The notes under the pieces were generated by a model. It was given only the letters and a program-made list of their open reading frames with translations. It had not been told where the DNA came from and ran no database searches. Positions 51,280 to 63,050 of a DNA stretch of 64,000 nucleotides are shown here, piece by piece (the first letter of the stretch is position 1; each line of letters starts with the position of its first letter). The stretch covers positions 1,733,501 through 1,797,500 of the forward strand of contig NZ_CP012332.1 of the NCBI RefSeq assembly GCF_001263175.1, given 5' to 3'. The DNA is from Vulgatibacter incomptus (GTDB lineage: Bacteria > Myxococcota > Myxococcia > Myxococcales > Vulgatibacteraceae). A program made the translations under genes and the position numbers.

Positions 51280-52551
51280 TTAGCGCCCCAGGGCCCGCTT
51301 CCCGATGTCCCGCCGGAACTGGGCTCCGGCGAAGTCGATCTTCGAGCAGGCTTCGTACACCCGCGCACGGGCTTCTGCGACAGACGGGGCCTTGGCCGTC
51401 ACCCCGAGGACCCTGCCCCCGGCCGTGACGATCTCGCCGCCCTTCGCCGTGGTGCCGGCGTGGAAGACGAACGCCCCCTCCCCTGCCTCCTCGAGGCCCG
51501 AGATGGGATCGCCGGTGCGGACCGTGCCGGGATAGCCCGCCGCCGCCATCACCACGGTGAGGGCGATCTCCGGCGAGAAGCGAAGCTCGATCCCGCTCAG
51601 ATCGCCCTTCGCCGCAGCGAGGAGGACCTCGAGGAGATCGCTCTCCAGGCGAAACAGGATCGGCTGGGTCTCGGGATCGCCGAGGCGGGCGTTGAACTCG
51701 ATGACCTTCGGGCCCTTCGCGGTGAGCATCAGCCCGGCGTAGAGCGCGCCGCGGAACGGACGCCCTTCCTTCGCGAGCTGCCGCACGGCCGGGCCGATGA
51801 CCTCCTCCCGAACCCGGGCGAGGATCGCGTCGTCCACGGCAGGCGTCGGCGAGTACGCGCCCATCCCGCCGGTGTTCGGCCCCTGGTCCCCGTCGAAGAT
51901 CCGCTTGTGATCCTGGGCCGCGTCGAGGAGCACATAGCGCTCGCCGTCCACCAGGGCGATGAGGCTCGCCTCCTCGCCTTCGAGCTTCTCCTCGATCACC
52001 ACCCGGGCGCCGGCGGCGCCGAAGGCCCGGTCGACCATCATCTCGTCGATGGCCGCGGCGGACTCCTCGGGGGAGTCGCAGACCACCACGCCCTTGCCGG
52101 CGGCGAGGCCGTCCGCCTTCACCGCCACCTTGCCGCCCATCCCGGCGGCGAAGACCTTGGCGGCATCGGGGTCCTCGAATACGCCGAACGCGGCGGTGGG
52201 GATCCCCGCCCGCTCCATCAGCCCCTTCGCGAAGGCCTTGGACGCCTCGACCTCCGCGGCGGCCTTCGACGGGCCGAAGCAGGGGATCCCTTCGAGCGCG
52301 AGGGCGTCTGCGAGGCCGAGCGAGAGCGGCTTCTCCGGTCCGACCACCACCAGGTCGACGCCCTCGCTCCGGGCCAGGGCGACGAGGCCCGCCACGTCCT
52401 CTGCGGCGACTGCGGCGAGCTCCGTCTTCGGGAGCCCCGCGATCCCGGGGTTCCCGGGCGCGGCGATCAGCCTCGAGAGCGCCGGGCTCTGTACCAGCTT
52501 CCAACACAGCGCGTGCTCGCGCCCGCCGCCTCCGACGACCAGGACCTTCAT
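51280..52551 (-). CDS. purD: Phosphoribosylamine-glycine ligase
   Basis: The 423-residue ATP-grasp enzyme joins glycine to phosphoribosylamine, the second step of purine synthesis. It starts [19 protein letters not shown] and has [45 protein letters not shown] and [23 protein letters not shown], all PurD signatures. It follows purH by 12 bases on the same strand. Normal length, complete. Confidence 0.97.
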   Translation of the reverse strand: MKVLVVGGGGREHALCWKLVQSPALSRLIAAPGNPGIAGLPKTELAAVAAEDVAGLVALARSEGVDLVVVGPEKPLSLGLADALALEGIPCFGPSKAAAEVEASKAFAKGLMERAGIPTAAFGVFEDPDAAKVFAAGMGGKVAVKADGLAAGKGVVVCDSPEESAAAIDEMMVDRAFGAAGARVVIEEKLEGEEASLIALVDGERYVLLDAAQDHKRIFDGDQGPNTGGMGAYSPTPAVDDAILARVREEVIGPAVRQLAKEGRPFRGALYAGLMLTAKGPKVIEFNARLGDPETQPILFRLESDLLEVLLAAAKGDLSGIELRFSPEIALTVVMAAAGYPGTVRTGDPISGLEEAGEGAFVFHAGTTAKGGEIVTAGGRVLGVTAKAPSVAEARARVYEACSKIDFAGAQFRRDIGKRALGR

Positions 52552-52563
52552 GCTCGAAACCTC

Positions 52564-54138
52564 TTAGTGGCGGAAGTGGCGCATGCCGGTGAGCAGCATC
52601 GAGATGCCCCGCTCGTCGGCGGCCGCGATGATCTCCGCGTCCTTCACCGAGCCACCGGGCTGGATCACGCAGGTCGCGCCTGCGTCGGCGATCTCGTCGA
52701 GGCCGTCGCGGAACGGGAAGAAGGCGTCCGACGCGACCGAGCTGCCCTGGAGGGGGAAGCGGCTCTTCATCCGGGCGATCTTCACGGAGTCCACGCGGGA
52801 GGTCTGGCCGGCACCCGCGGTGAGCATCCGATCCGGCGCGCCGAAGACGATGGCGTTGCTCTTCACGTGCTTGCAGACCTTCCAAGCGAAGAGCGCGGCC
52901 CGGACCTCGTCCGCAGTCGGCGCGCGCTTGGTGACGAGCTTCAGGCCCGCCTCGGAGACCTCGCCGAGGTCGCGATCCTGCACGAGGAGCCCGCCGACCA
53001 TCGAGCGGAGCTCCTTGCCGGAGCGGATCCAGGAGGAGCGCGGCTGGCCCAGGAGGGGATCCGCGAGGAGGCGGAGGTTCTTCTTCTCCGCGAGGACGGC
53101 CCGCGCCTCGTCGTCGTACGACGGCGCGATCACGCACTCGAGGAAGATCGCCTTGAGCGCCTCGGCGGCCTTGCGATCCACCGGGCGGTTCAGCGCCACG
53201 ATGCCGCCGAAGGCGGAGACCGGATCGATCTCTCGGGCGCGATCGAAGGCCTCGGCCGGGTCGGCGGCGGTGGCCACGCCGCAGGGATTATTGTGCTTGA
53301 TGATCACACAAGCCGGCTCGTCGAACTCCTTCACACAGGCGAGGGCCGACTCGAGATCGAGCAGGTTGTTGTAGGAGAGCTCCTTGCCGCCGAGGACCTC
53401 GGCCCAGGCGATCGAGGGCTCCTTCGGCGCGGGCTCCACACGGTAGAAGGCGCCGCCCTGGTGCGGGTTCTCGCCGTAGCGCAGCACCCGGCCCCCGACG
53501 CCGATCGCCCCCACGAAGGAGGAGAAGGCCGGCGCGGGCGCGTCTTCCTCGGCCGGCAGGCCGCCGAGGTACTCGGAGATCGCCGCGTCGTACGCCGCCG
53601 TATGGGCGAAGGCCTTTCGCATCAGCGACCGCCGGGTGTTGGGCGAGAGCTTGCCCTCGTCCTGGAGCTCACCGAGCACGCCGTCGTAGTCGGAGGGATC
53701 CACGACCACGCCCACGTGGGCGGAGTTCTTCGCCGACGCCCGGATCATCGCGGGTCCGCCGATGTCGATCTCCTCCACGCACGCGGCGAAGGGAGCGCCC
53801 TTCGCCACCGTCTCGCGGAAGGGATAGAGGTTCACCACCACGAGCTCGATCGGCGTGATCCCCTGTGCCTCGAGCTCCGCCCGGTCACTCTCGAGCTCGA
53901 GCCGAGCGAGGATTCCGCCGTGGATCTTCGGGTGGAGCGTCTTCACCCGGCCGCCCAGGATCTCGGGGGCGCCCGTCACCTCGGCCACCGGGATCACCGG
54001 GAGGCCCGCGTCCTTCAGCGCCTTGGCCGTTCCGCCGGTCGAGATCAGCTCGAAGCCGAGGGAGGAGAGGCCCTTCGCGAAGGGAACGAGGTTCGACTTG
54101 TCGGAAACGGAGAGGAGCGCTCGCCTCGAGCCGGCCAT
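52564..54138 (-). CDS. purH: Bifunctional AICAR transformylase/IMP cyclohydrolase
   Basis: The 524-residue enzyme catalyses the last two steps of IMP synthesis. The N-terminal cyclohydrolase ([36 protein letters not shown]) and C-terminal transformylase ([43 protein letters not shown]) domains are complete. ATG at 54138 follows GGAGG by seven bases. It opens the pur-lpt-polysaccharide string, all in the minus direction. Confidence 0.97.
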   Translation of the reverse strand: MAGSRRALLSVSDKSNLVPFAKGLSSLGFELISTGGTAKALKDAGLPVIPVAEVTGAPEILGGRVKTLHPKIHGGILARLELESDRAELEAQGITPIELVVVNLYPFRETVAKGAPFAACVEEIDIGGPAMIRASAKNSAHVGVVVDPSDYDGVLGELQDEGKLSPNTRRSLMRKAFAHTAAYDAAISEYLGGLPAEEDAPAPAFSSFVGAIGVGGRVLRYGENPHQGGAFYRVEPAPKEPSIAWAEVLGGKELSYNNLLDLESALACVKEFDEPACVIIKHNNPCGVATAADPAEAFDRAREIDPVSAFGGIVALNRPVDRKAAEALKAIFLECVIAPSYDDEARAVLAEKKNLRLLADPLLGQPRSSWIRSGKELRSMVGGLLVQDRDLGEVSEAGLKLVTKRAPTADEVRAALFAWKVCKHVKSNAIVFGAPDRMLTAGAGQTSRVDSVKIARMKSRFPLQGSSVASDAFFPFRDGLDEIADAGATCVIQPGGSVKDAEIIAAADERGISMLLTGMRHFRH

Positions 54139-54269
54139 GGGGATGCCTCCAAGGAAATTCGCGCCAGCCCTTACCAGCAATCGCCGGCAGGCCGCAACGG
54201 CGGATCCCTGGAAATCTCCCCGCCCCCGCGTAGGCCAGCGAAGGGCGCGTCAAAGTCAGAGGAGGTGGG

Positions 54270-54734
54270 TCAGTCGAAGTCGTCGCCGGCGACGACGCGG
54301 AGCTTGTGGAGGCCCCGGCTCTCCACCTGGCGGATCCGCTCCCGGGTCAGGTTCATGATCACCCCGACCTCCTCGAGCGTGATCCCGCCCCGATCGGCCA
54401 CGTCGAGGGCGCAAGTCTCCTCGAGTTCCCAGACCTCCTTGTCCGGGAAGTTCAGCTTCACGGAACCGGTCTCGGGGTTGACGTCCAGATAGAGGTGGTG
54501 CTTGCACGAGACGAAGAGGCAGGGCCTCGGGGCGTCCGCGCAGTCCGCGCGGGAGCGCGGGCGATCGTCGTCGAGGGCCGACTCCTCGGGATCGAGGAGG
54601 CCGGCTTCGCGCCGCTTTCGCAGGTCCCGGGCCATCTCCTTACGGGACATCGTCTTCGAGCGACTTCGGACCGCCGATTCTACGGCGACCCCCGGGCCGG
54701 CCTCTGCCGGGATCTTCTCTTCTAGCTTGCTCAT
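54270..54734 (-). CDS. Sigma-region-4-like DNA-binding protein
   Basis: The 154-residue product has a charged N-terminus ([20 protein letters not shown]), a Cys-containing middle ([25 protein letters not shown]) and a C-terminal sigma-70 region 4-type helix-turn-helix: [27 protein letters not shown]. The latter matches RNA polymerase sigma factor recognition helices. No region 2 is present, so it is not a full sigma factor. It overlaps the MerR-like gene's stop as ATGA, a probable regulatory pair. Confidence 0.78.
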   Translation of the reverse strand: MSKLEEKIPAEAGPGVAVESAVRSRSKTMSRKEMARDLRKRREAGLLDPEESALDDDRPRSRADCADAPRPCLFVSCKHHLYLDVNPETGSVKLNFPDKEVWELEETCALDVADRGGITLEEVGVIMNLTRERIRQVESRGLHKLRVVAGDDFD

Positions 54735-55270
54735 CTTCCCACCCCGTTTCGTTTCGATTCCCGACCTGCGTTTCGCGCCGTGACGATCCGGCTCGCGAGC
54801 CGCTCGAGTCGGGTGGTGAGGCGAGTCGAGGCTTTCGTCACGTCCTTCAGCTCCTGTTCGAGTCGCGTCCGCTGGGCCTCGGAGACGGCCGCGCCCGAGA
54901 GCGCGCGCGCCAGCTCCTGCCCGAGTGCGCCGAGGCTCTCCTCGGCGACGTCCAGTTCGCCGCGGAGGAAAAGGAAGCTGCCGCGGATCTCTTCGAGGGT
55001 CATGCCCTCCGCCATCATGGCCTTGATCGCGTTCAGGCGTCGGACAATCGACGCGGGATAGACGCCGCGGCTCCCCCGGTTCTTTCCCTTTCGCCCGACG
55101 CGACGGCTCCGCGGCAGCAGCCCGGCCTGCACGTACTTGCGAAACGTGCCCTCGCTCAGCTGCGCCCCACGGGACTGGAAGAGCTCCACCACCTGACGGG
55201 CGGACACGCCGGCCGCATCGAACTCCCGCTCGATCTCGCTCAGCTCTTCGTTCGTCAGGAGAGGGGTCAT
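54731..55270 (-). CDS. MerR-like HTH regulator
   Basis: The 179-residue protein has a MerR-type winged helix near residues 24-80: [32 protein letters not shown], then [20 protein letters not shown], as in MerR (motif ending in YP). A long coiled helix ([37 protein letters not shown]) follows for dimerisation. There is no obvious Cys pair for metal sensing. Upstream lies an inverted repeat around a -35-like TTGACG, a likely operator. It is coupled to the sigma-4-like gene. Confidence 0.8.
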   Translation of the reverse strand: MTPLLTNEELSEIEREFDAAGVSARQVVELFQSRGAQLSEGTFRKYVQAGLLPRSRRVGRKGKNRGSRGVYPASIVRRLNAIKAMMAEGMTLEEIRGSFLFLRGELDVAEESLGALGQELARALSGAAVSEAQRTRLEQELKDVTKASTRLTTRLERLASRIVTARNAGRESKRNGVGR

Positions 55271-55299
55271 GAGTTTGGCCTTCTCTTGAATGTCCCCTT

Positions 55300-55332
55300 T
55301 TCAGTGGAGTAGCGTCAATGGAAACCACTGAA
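55300..55332 (-). promoter_or_regulatory. Candidate MerR operator/promoter
   Basis: TTCAGTGG and CCACTGAA form a perfect 8-bp inverted repeat with a 17-base spacer, about 30 bases upstream of the MerR-like ATG. The spacer holds TTGACG on the minus strand; a weak GACATT lies 18 bases further. It fits MerR-type autoregulation but is not proven. Confidence 0.45.
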
Positions 55333-55504
55333 TGGAGACTAGGAGCCTGTGGGAAAGCCCTTCCGCCCCGCGGATGCGGTGCGGGCGATCGGCGCGACCA
55401 ACGGGGATCGCTCGAGCGCGAAGCTGAGGGGGGAGTGCCGGACGCCTTCGGCAGAGGAAGGGTGGAAGCCTGGGGTGTTGCGGTCGGCTACTCTCGGTAG
55501 CGCC

Positions 55505-57469
55505 CTAGCGGCCGCCGACGCACGGGAGCGGATTCCTCGTCGCGCCCACCAGCTCGAAGACTCCCGAGGCGTCGAAGAGCAGCGCGCGGCGGGATCCCGA
55601 CTCGATCTTCAGCCGCACCGTGCAACCTCCCGGCCGATCGGCGCGGGCGAAGGTCACGGTGCGGAGGCCGGGCTCCACCGAGACGGTCGTGGGCGCGAAG
55701 ACGCGGAGCTCGAGCCGGCCTCGTCCCTCGACCGAGGCGCTGGCCCCGTCGAGCCCGCGGGCCGAGAGCAGGAGCTCGCCCGGAGCGGCAGGCTTTGGAC
55801 GTGCTGCAGGCGGAGCCGGCGACTTCAACGGGTGGACCGATGCACGGTTTGCAGCGAGGGGTGCGTGTGCCTCCGCGGGGGCCTTGGAGGGCTCGGTTGC
55901 GACGGCCTCCGCCACGAGGGCGGGTTCGGGCGGGGAAACAGCGTCCGCCTGGAGGGCTGGCTCGGGCGCGTGGGCCACGCCCGCCTCTGCCGCAGGGGCT
56001 GGCTCGGTCCCGAGAACGCCGTCCGCGGCCATTTTCGCCGAATCGGGAGCGCTCGGCTCCGGGGAAACCTCCTCCGCGGATCCCTCGACGCGCTCGCTCT
56101 CCTTGTCGATCGCCGGATCGAGCGGAGGCGGGTCGCGCAGGACGAGTCCGAGGACCGCGGCGACCGCAAGGGCCGTCACCGCTCCCGCCGCCAGCACTGG
56201 CCATCGGCGCCTGGTGACCGGGCGCTCGGGCGCGGCTTCGGCGCGGGCAGGCGGCGGCGTTTCCGTTGCACGGGCCTTCAGCGCCTTGGTCTGCACGTCG
56301 GCGGACGGCTTCCGGCGGCGCTCGGGAACCACCGTCTCCGCCCCTGAGTCGACGGCAGGGGCAGGCGCGGCCTCCGCCGGTTCCGCCGGTTCCGCAGGCG
56401 GCGAGAGGCCGTCGAGCGCGATGTCCGTGCCCTCCCCTTCCCCCGCCCCCGCCCCCGCGAGCTCGGCGACGAGGCCCAGCTGCCGCGGGCCCACGGCGGG
56501 CGTCTCGAACACCGAGGTGCCCGAGGCGAGCCGGCGCTGGAGCTCGGCGAGGTCGATCTCGGACTGCGAGCGCACCAGGCGGAAGGTGAGATCCGCAAGC
56601 TCCCGCGCCGCCCGGCTGCTGTCGGGCCTGTCGGCCGGCTCGCGGGCGAGGAGGCGCATCACGAGCTCGTCCACGCTCGAGGGCACCTCCGGCGCGAACC
56701 AGGAAGGCGGGAGGATCTCCTTCTCGAGGACCTGCATCAGCACCGCGCCGTCCGACTGCCCGTCGAAGAGCGGCGCGCAGGTGAGGCACTCCCAGAGGAC
56801 GACGCCGAGGGCAAAGACGTCCGCGCGCCCGTCCACCTCCTGGCCGCGGATCTGCTCCGGCGCCATGTAGGCGCACTTCCCCCGCACCCGCCCCGGCTGC
56901 GTCACGTGGGAGCGCATCGCCGCCTTCGCAATCCCGAAGTCCGCGAGCTTGACCTCGCCCTCCCGGGACACGAGGACGTTCTGGGGAGACACGTCCCGAT
57001 GGACGATGCCGAGGGCCTTGCCGTCCGGGCCGGCGAGCCGATGGGCGTAGCCGAGGGCCTTGCCGAGCTCCGCGGCGACCTGGAGGCTCGGGGCCAGGCC
57101 CAGGCGCTCGCCCTTCGCCCGGACGATCTTCAGGAGCGCCGCGAGGGTCCTCCCCCTCACCAGCTCCATGGCGATGAAGTGGGTCCCCTCTTCTTGGCCG
57201 AAATCAAAGGTCTGGACGATGTTGGCGTGGTTGAGCCGGGCGGAGAGCCTCGCCTCGTCGAGGAACATCGCGGTGAACTGCGGGTCCTCCGCCAGCTCCT
57301 GGCGGATCACCTTGACCGCGACCTCCTTCTCGAACCCTCCGGCGACCGAGAGCGACGCGCGATACACGCTCGCCATGCCGCCGCCGCCCACCCTCTCGAG
57401 GAGGGTGTAGCGTCCAAACGCGGCAGGCAGCGACGCCCCGAAGGCGACGGCGATCGAGTCGGGTCGCAA
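55505..57469 (-). CDS. Membrane-anchored Ser/Thr protein kinase with C-terminal PEGA-like domain
   Basis: The 654-residue protein has an N-terminal eukaryotic-type kinase: glycine loop GGGGMASVYRA, Lys53 (VAVKV), HRDVSPQNVLV (157 onward), DFGIAK (177) and APE (203), so it should be active. A disordered region leads to one helix (about 430-450), then Ala/Pro/Glu-rich linkers and a beta-rich end (GELLLSARGLDGASA...) like PEGA. The TTG start follows AAGGA by four bases. It is divergent from dnaK and may sense envelope state. Confidence 0.92.
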   Translation of the reverse strand: MRPDSIAVAFGASLPAAFGRYTLLERVGGGGMASVYRASLSVAGGFEKEVAVKVIRQELAEDPQFTAMFLDEARLSARLNHANIVQTFDFGQEEGTHFIAMELVRGRTLAALLKIVRAKGERLGLAPSLQVAAELGKALGYAHRLAGPDGKALGIVHRDVSPQNVLVSREGEVKLADFGIAKAAMRSHVTQPGRVRGKCAYMAPEQIRGQEVDGRADVFALGVVLWECLTCAPLFDGQSDGAVLMQVLEKEILPPSWFAPEVPSSVDELVMRLLAREPADRPDSSRAARELADLTFRLVRSQSEIDLAELQRRLASGTSVFETPAVGPRQLGLVAELAGAGAGEGEGTDIALDGLSPPAEPAEPAEAAPAPAVDSGAETVVPERRRKPSADVQTKALKARATETPPPARAEAAPERPVTRRRWPVLAAGAVTALAVAAVLGLVLRDPPPLDPAIDKESERVEGSAEEVSPEPSAPDSAKMAADGVLGTEPAPAAEAGVAHAPEPALQADAVSPPEPALVAEAVATEPSKAPAEAHAPLAANRASVHPLKSPAPPAARPKPAAPGELLLSARGLDGASASVEGRGRLELRVFAPTTVSVEPGLRTVTFARADRPGGCTVRLKIESGSRRALLFDASGVFELVGATRNPLPCVGGR

Positions 57470-57590
57470 GGATCCTTCTCTCCCCGTGGAGACTGACTTC
57501 GCTTTGCGTGACCGACGACCTTAGCACACCGTCGCCTGGTCGCCAGTTTGCCGCCCCTGCCCTCCGATCCGGCCAATCAGCTCCAGCGCG

Positions 57591-57618
57591 TTGACAAGTC
57601 CTCCGCCGCTCTTAAGGT
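57591..57618 (+). promoter_or_regulatory. Sigma-70 promoter for dnaK
   Basis: TTGACA at 57591, 16-base spacer, TAAGGT at 57613. It lies 44 bases before the dnaK ATG. No CIRCE element and no sigma-32-type motif was seen. Confidence 0.6.
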
Positions 57619-57661
57619 AGCCCGCGAAACGGCCTACGAGGCTCCAAACCTGCGAGGAACA

Positions 57662-59572
<1,911 letters not shown>

Positions 59573-60211
59573 TCAGCCCCTCGCCGCCACACGAGGCGGC
59601 GAGTCTTTCGCCGGGCGGCCCGACGAGGGTTGCCCGGTGAATGGCGAGGCCGGATCGGAGCTTGGCTCCGTTTCGGCCTCGTCGCGTTTCGGCGTGCGGG
59701 TCGGCTCCTGCTCCCGCAGCTCACGAAGCCTTCGACGACGGGCGACCGCCAGGATCCCCGCGGCGGCAGCGAGGCCGGCGAGTACACCGGGGACCGAGAT
59801 CGGGTTCGGCTCCGATTCCGGAACGCTTGCAGGAACGACGGCGGCGGACGGAACGACGCCCACGCCCGCCTCGAGGCTCGCGACGCGACCCGCCACGGAG
59901 ACGAACCGTGCCCCGGAGGTGCTTCGCCTCGCGAGGAAGAACGCGGACCGGTCCCCCACCTGCCAGGCGTCCGCTGCGTCGGGATTCCAGAAGGTGAGCG
60001 CGCCGGCGCGCTCGAGCCCCTGGAGCTGCCGATCGATGGCGATGGTGGTGAGCGCCCCGCCCCCGTCGTCCGCCTCGCCCACCTGGATCACCTGGCCGAG
60101 GAGCACCAGGTCCGCCTGCGACGAGAGACGCTCGAAGGGCGTCGCCGAGGCACCGGCGGCGCCGCCGAAAACGAGCATCAGCAGGGAAAGGAAGAGACCC
60201 GGGAATCGCAT
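59573..60211 (-). CDS. Secreted protein with C-terminal membrane helix, unknown function
   Basis: The 212-residue product has a signal peptide (ending GASA). A short domain follows with SSQADLVLLGQVIQVGEA and GDRSAFFLARRS, then a hydrophobic helix (GVLAGLAAAAGILAVA) followed by RRRR. An acidic/Pro tail of about 50 residues extends beyond. The pattern 'S.aDlVl.G.V' is shared with the secreted protein at 63.0-63.6 kb. It may be anchored by the helix. No family recognised. Confidence 0.7.
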   Translation of the reverse strand: MRFPGLFLSLLMLVFGGAAGASATPFERLSSQADLVLLGQVIQVGEADDGGGALTTIAIDRQLQGLERAGALTFWNPDAADAWQVGDRSAFFLARRSTSGARFVSVAGRVASLEAGVGVVPSAAVVPASVPESEPNPISVPGVLAGLAAAAGILAVARRRRLRELREQEPTRTPKRDEAETEPSSDPASPFTGQPSSGRPAKDSPPRVAARG

Positions 60212-60230
60212 CGGGCCCTCCAGGCTCGCG

Positions 60231-61070
60231 CTACTTCGCGGCGAGCTCGCCCTTCGCCGTACCGACCGCTCCAGTGAGCTTGGCCTCGAGGGTCCCCACC
60301 GGCGCCGCAGCGCTCAGCTTCACCGGGATCCTGCGGGCGTCCGTGGTCAACCAGACGGTCGCCGCCACGGTCGCGTCGGCCTCCTGCTGCTCCAGGATGT
60401 CGAGCTTCACCGGCGAGGCCTCGAAGGTCCCGGCGGGCGTGGTCACGGTCTCGGGCACGCCGGTGACGGCGCGCACCGTGATCGGCTTGCCCTTGCGCAT
60501 GGAGCGGAACTCGACGGTCTGGCCGGGCTCGTTCGAAAGCTTCGAGCGCAGCAGGTAGAGGCCCGAGAGAGCGTCCTGCACGTCGCCGAGGCCGTCGTCG
60601 AAGTGGACTTCCTTCTCCTCGCGCTTCCCCTCCTCGAGGGTGCGCTCGCGGACGTTGCCCGACGCCGCGTCGAACTTCAGCTCGCGGCGACGCATGCCGC
60701 CCCGCTTCTCGGAGGTGAATCGGCAGAGCGACGGGGCGAGCCCGCCATCCACCGAGCACATCGCCTCCTGCCGCATCCCCAGGAGCGAATCCGAGGCGCC
60801 CACCGTCCGGCCATCGGCGGAGAACCGGAACCCGCCATCCGTTCCAGCATCCACCTTCAGCTTCGCCTCGGCCGTACGGATCCCGAGGAGACTCACGTCG
60901 TAGGAGAGCTGCTCACCGGCGACGAACGGGAAACTCCCCGCCGCCGGTGCCGACTTCGCGGTCGCGCCGGGCGACGTGGTCCTCCCCCCGGAAGCCACGC
61001 TGGCCGAAGCCAGCCCCGAAGCCGCGAGAGGTCCCGCCGCAACCGCCATCACAAAAACCCATTTCCTCAC
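60231..61070 (-). CDS. DUF3108 secreted protein
   Basis: About 279 residues starting with GTG. It has a signal peptide (VFVMAVAAGPLAASGLASA), a Ser/Thr/Ala linker and a DUF3108 domain: FVAGEQLSYDVSLLGIRTAEAKLKV near its start, SLLGMRQEAMCSVD, and WLTTDARRIPVKLSAAAPVGTLEAKLTG at its end. DUF3108 proteins are periplasmic beta proteins of unknown function. It lies in a row of secreted-protein genes on the minus strand. Confidence 0.85.
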   Translation of the reverse strand: MRKWVFVMAVAAGPLAASGLASASVASGGRTTSPGATAKSAPAAGSFPFVAGEQLSYDVSLLGIRTAEAKLKVDAGTDGGFRFSADGRTVGASDSLLGMRQEAMCSVDGGLAPSLCRFTSEKRGGMRRRELKFDAASGNVRERTLEEGKREEKEVHFDDGLGDVQDALSGLYLLRSKLSNEPGQTVEFRSMRKGKPITVRAVTGVPETVTTPAGTFEASPVKLDILEQQEADATVAATVWLTTDARRIPVKLSAAAPVGTLEAKLTGAVGTAKGELAAK

Positions 61071-61148
61071 GACGCCCTGGCCTTCCCCACTCCCCGATGA
61101 ATGGAACGCCAACCTGCCATCCAGCATCCACCATTCCCCAAGCTCCGT

Positions 61149-62126
61149 TCAACCCGCCCCCGGTTCCAGGCCCCCGCAGGGGCGGCGGTCGCCCCTTCTC
61201 CGTCGGGGCGGCGGTCGCCGGGGCCAGAGGCGGATCGCAGCGGCCAGGGCAAGGAGCCCGATCAGCGAGGCCCCGCCCTGGCCTCCGCAGGAGCAGCCAT
61301 CCTGCGCACCGACGGGCCGGGTCCCGGAGGCCGAATTGCAGACCGAGGTAGGGCCACCCCTCGGATAAATCGCGCAGATCGCCTCGTTCTCGTCGTCCGA
61401 CAGGCTCCGCTTGGCCGTCTCGCCGCGCCCCGCGGACGCGTACATCGTGGCGTGCGGATCGGGGGAGTGGTCGAGCCCGATGAAGTGGCCGATCTCGTGG
61501 GTGGCGGTGTTCTGCACGTCGGTGGACACACACGGGGGCCGCTGAATCGCGGTGCAGATCGGGGAGTCCACGTCGGTGAAGTCGAAATCGCCGGCGTTGA
61601 ACTCGATGTCGGCGTGGAGGATCTCGCCGGTCTTGTCCCGAAAGGTCGTGGTCGTGACCGCGATCACCGCCGAGTCATAGCTCCAGCAGCCGAGCGCCGC
61701 GCAGCCTCCAGTGGTCCAGCAGGGATCGTCCGCGGGGACCTTCTGACCACAGGCCGCCGGCCGGAACACCAGGAGGTTGTGGTTCGGCCCCTTGCGCTCG
61801 TAGCCGGTGGCGCCGGACGCGATGCGGCCCTGGTCATGGAAGACGACGTCGGTGCACGCGACCTCCTGCCAGGTGGCGAACGACCGGGCGAGGGCCACGT
61901 GGGTTCGCTCGGGCCCGATGGAGGGCGCGCCCTCTGCCTGCATGCTCCAGTCGAGGTCCCGGACGTTCCAGAAGAGACAGAGATCCGTCCCTGGAACCAC
62001 GCTGCGTACGAATGCGTGGGCGGGGCTCAACCAGAAGCACGCGATCAACGCCGGGAGCCAGACCCCACTCCGTACCGCCGTGCCCCCGCCCCCCGAACGC
62101 GGAGACCCGCCCCCCCGATCCCCCAT
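61149..62126 (-). CDS. Matrixin-like secreted metalloprotease with MYXO-CTERM-like tail (copy 1)
   Basis: The 325-residue product has a signal peptide, then a zinc-protease domain with HEIGHFIGLDH (HExxHxxGxxH, all three ligands present) followed by the Met-turn region ATMYAS. Cys pairs suggest an extracellular location. It ends in GCSCGG, a hydrophobic helix and Arg/Pro-rich bases, a MYXO-CTERM-like sorting tail. It is a paralogue of the next gene upstream (62142-63050). Confidence 0.87.
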   Translation of the reverse strand: MGDRGGGSPRSGGGGTAVRSGVWLPALIACFWLSPAHAFVRSVVPGTDLCLFWNVRDLDWSMQAEGAPSIGPERTHVALARSFATWQEVACTDVVFHDQGRIASGATGYERKGPNHNLLVFRPAACGQKVPADDPCWTTGGCAALGCWSYDSAVIAVTTTTFRDKTGEILHADIEFNAGDFDFTDVDSPICTAIQRPPCVSTDVQNTATHEIGHFIGLDHSPDPHATMYASAGRGETAKRSLSDDENEAICAIYPRGGPTSVCNSASGTRPVGAQDGCSCGGQGGASLIGLLALAAAIRLWPRRPPPRRRRGDRRPCGGLEPGAG

Positions 62127-62141
62127 CCCGCCCTCCCCGAC

Positions 62142-63050
62142 CTACACCCTTCGAGCCTCCTTCCCGCGCGCGAGGCGGATGATCGCCGCCGCCGCGAAGA
62201 GGAGCCCGAAGAGATCCGTCGCGCCGCCCGCCGACGAGCACCCGACGGTGCTCGCGTTGCTGCGCGATCGGCCGGTGCCGCACTCGGCGTCGTCGCGGTG
62301 CGTGCCGCAGGTGCGCGTCGCCCGCCCCGAGGGATAGATGGCGCAGAGCGCGTCGAGGTCGTCCTTGCCGAGCACGCGCTTGCTCGTCTCCCCGATGGCC
62401 GCGCTCGGATACATGGAGGCGTCGGCGAATCGGCTGTGATCCAGGCCGATGAAGTGGCCGATCTCGTGAACGAGCGTGTTCTGCAGATCCATCGAGACGC
62501 AGCCGCGCTCGTCCGTCTTCTTGCAGGCCGGCCCGTCGACCGCCGTGAAGCGGAACGAGGCCGCGTTGAACTCGACGTCCGCGTCTTTGATCTCGCCCGT
62601 GCAGCTCGAGTAGGTGACGGTCGTCACGGCGATGAGCGCGTCGTCGAAGTCCCAGCAGTCGTGCTGGGCCGCGCAGCTCCCCTTCTTGAGGCAAGGGTCG
62701 CCCGGGGAGACGACGTCGGCGCAGCGCGCGTCGCGGAAGAGGATCGTGTTCGAGTTCGATCCACCCTGCGAATAGCCCACCGACCGCGGGACCGACGACT
62801 GCTCGGAGAACGAGAGGTCCGTGCAGCCCTGGCTCTCCCACGCCCGGAACGACGCGCGGAAGGCCGCGAGGCTCTCATTGGTGGAGAGGGGCCCACCCAG
62901 GGGCGAGGCGGGTGCCCAGGAGAGGCGGCGCTCCGGCCAGGAGAGGCAGATGCCGTAGCCGGGGACCGTGGACTGCTGCCATGCCGCAGCCGGCAGCGCG
63001 ATGCCGCCCGCGACGAGCGCCACCAGGAAGGCGAGAAGGGATCGGGTCAT
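62142..63050 (-). CDS. Matrixin-like secreted metalloprotease with MYXO-CTERM-like tail (copy 2)
   Basis: The 302-residue protein has a signal peptide (ending PAAA), the zinc site HEIGHFIGLDH, the Met-turn DASMYPS and the same Cys framework as copy 1 (CDxDD, CWDFDDALIAVTTV). It ends GCSSAGGATDLFGLLFAAAAIIRLARG, then basic residues, like MYXO-CTERM. The pair is a tandem duplication. ATG at 63050 overlaps the upstream gene's stop as ATGA. Confidence 0.88.
   Translation of the reverse strand: MTRSLLAFLVALVAGGIALPAAAWQQSTVPGYGICLSWPERRLSWAPASPLGGPLSTNESLAAFRASFRAWESQGCTDLSFSEQSSVPRSVGYSQGGSNSNTILFRDARCADVVSPGDPCLKKGSCAAQHDCWDFDDALIAVTTVTYSSCTGEIKDADVEFNAASFRFTAVDGPACKKTDERGCVSMDLQNTLVHEIGHFIGLDHSRFADASMYPSAAIGETSKRVLGKDDLDALCAIYPSGRATRTCGTHRDDAECGTGRSRSNASTVGCSSAGGATDLFGLLFAAAAIIRLARGKEARRV

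Noticed and set aside
51274-54492. A plus-strand open frame of over 1,000 codons opposite purD and purH
   Set aside because: It is antisense to two clearly identified genes. Its composition is what the complement of GC-rich codons gives.
57470-57661. CIRCE heat-shock element before dnaK
   Set aside because: TTAGCACA occurs (near 57521) but without the matching inverted half-site, so it is not CIRCE.
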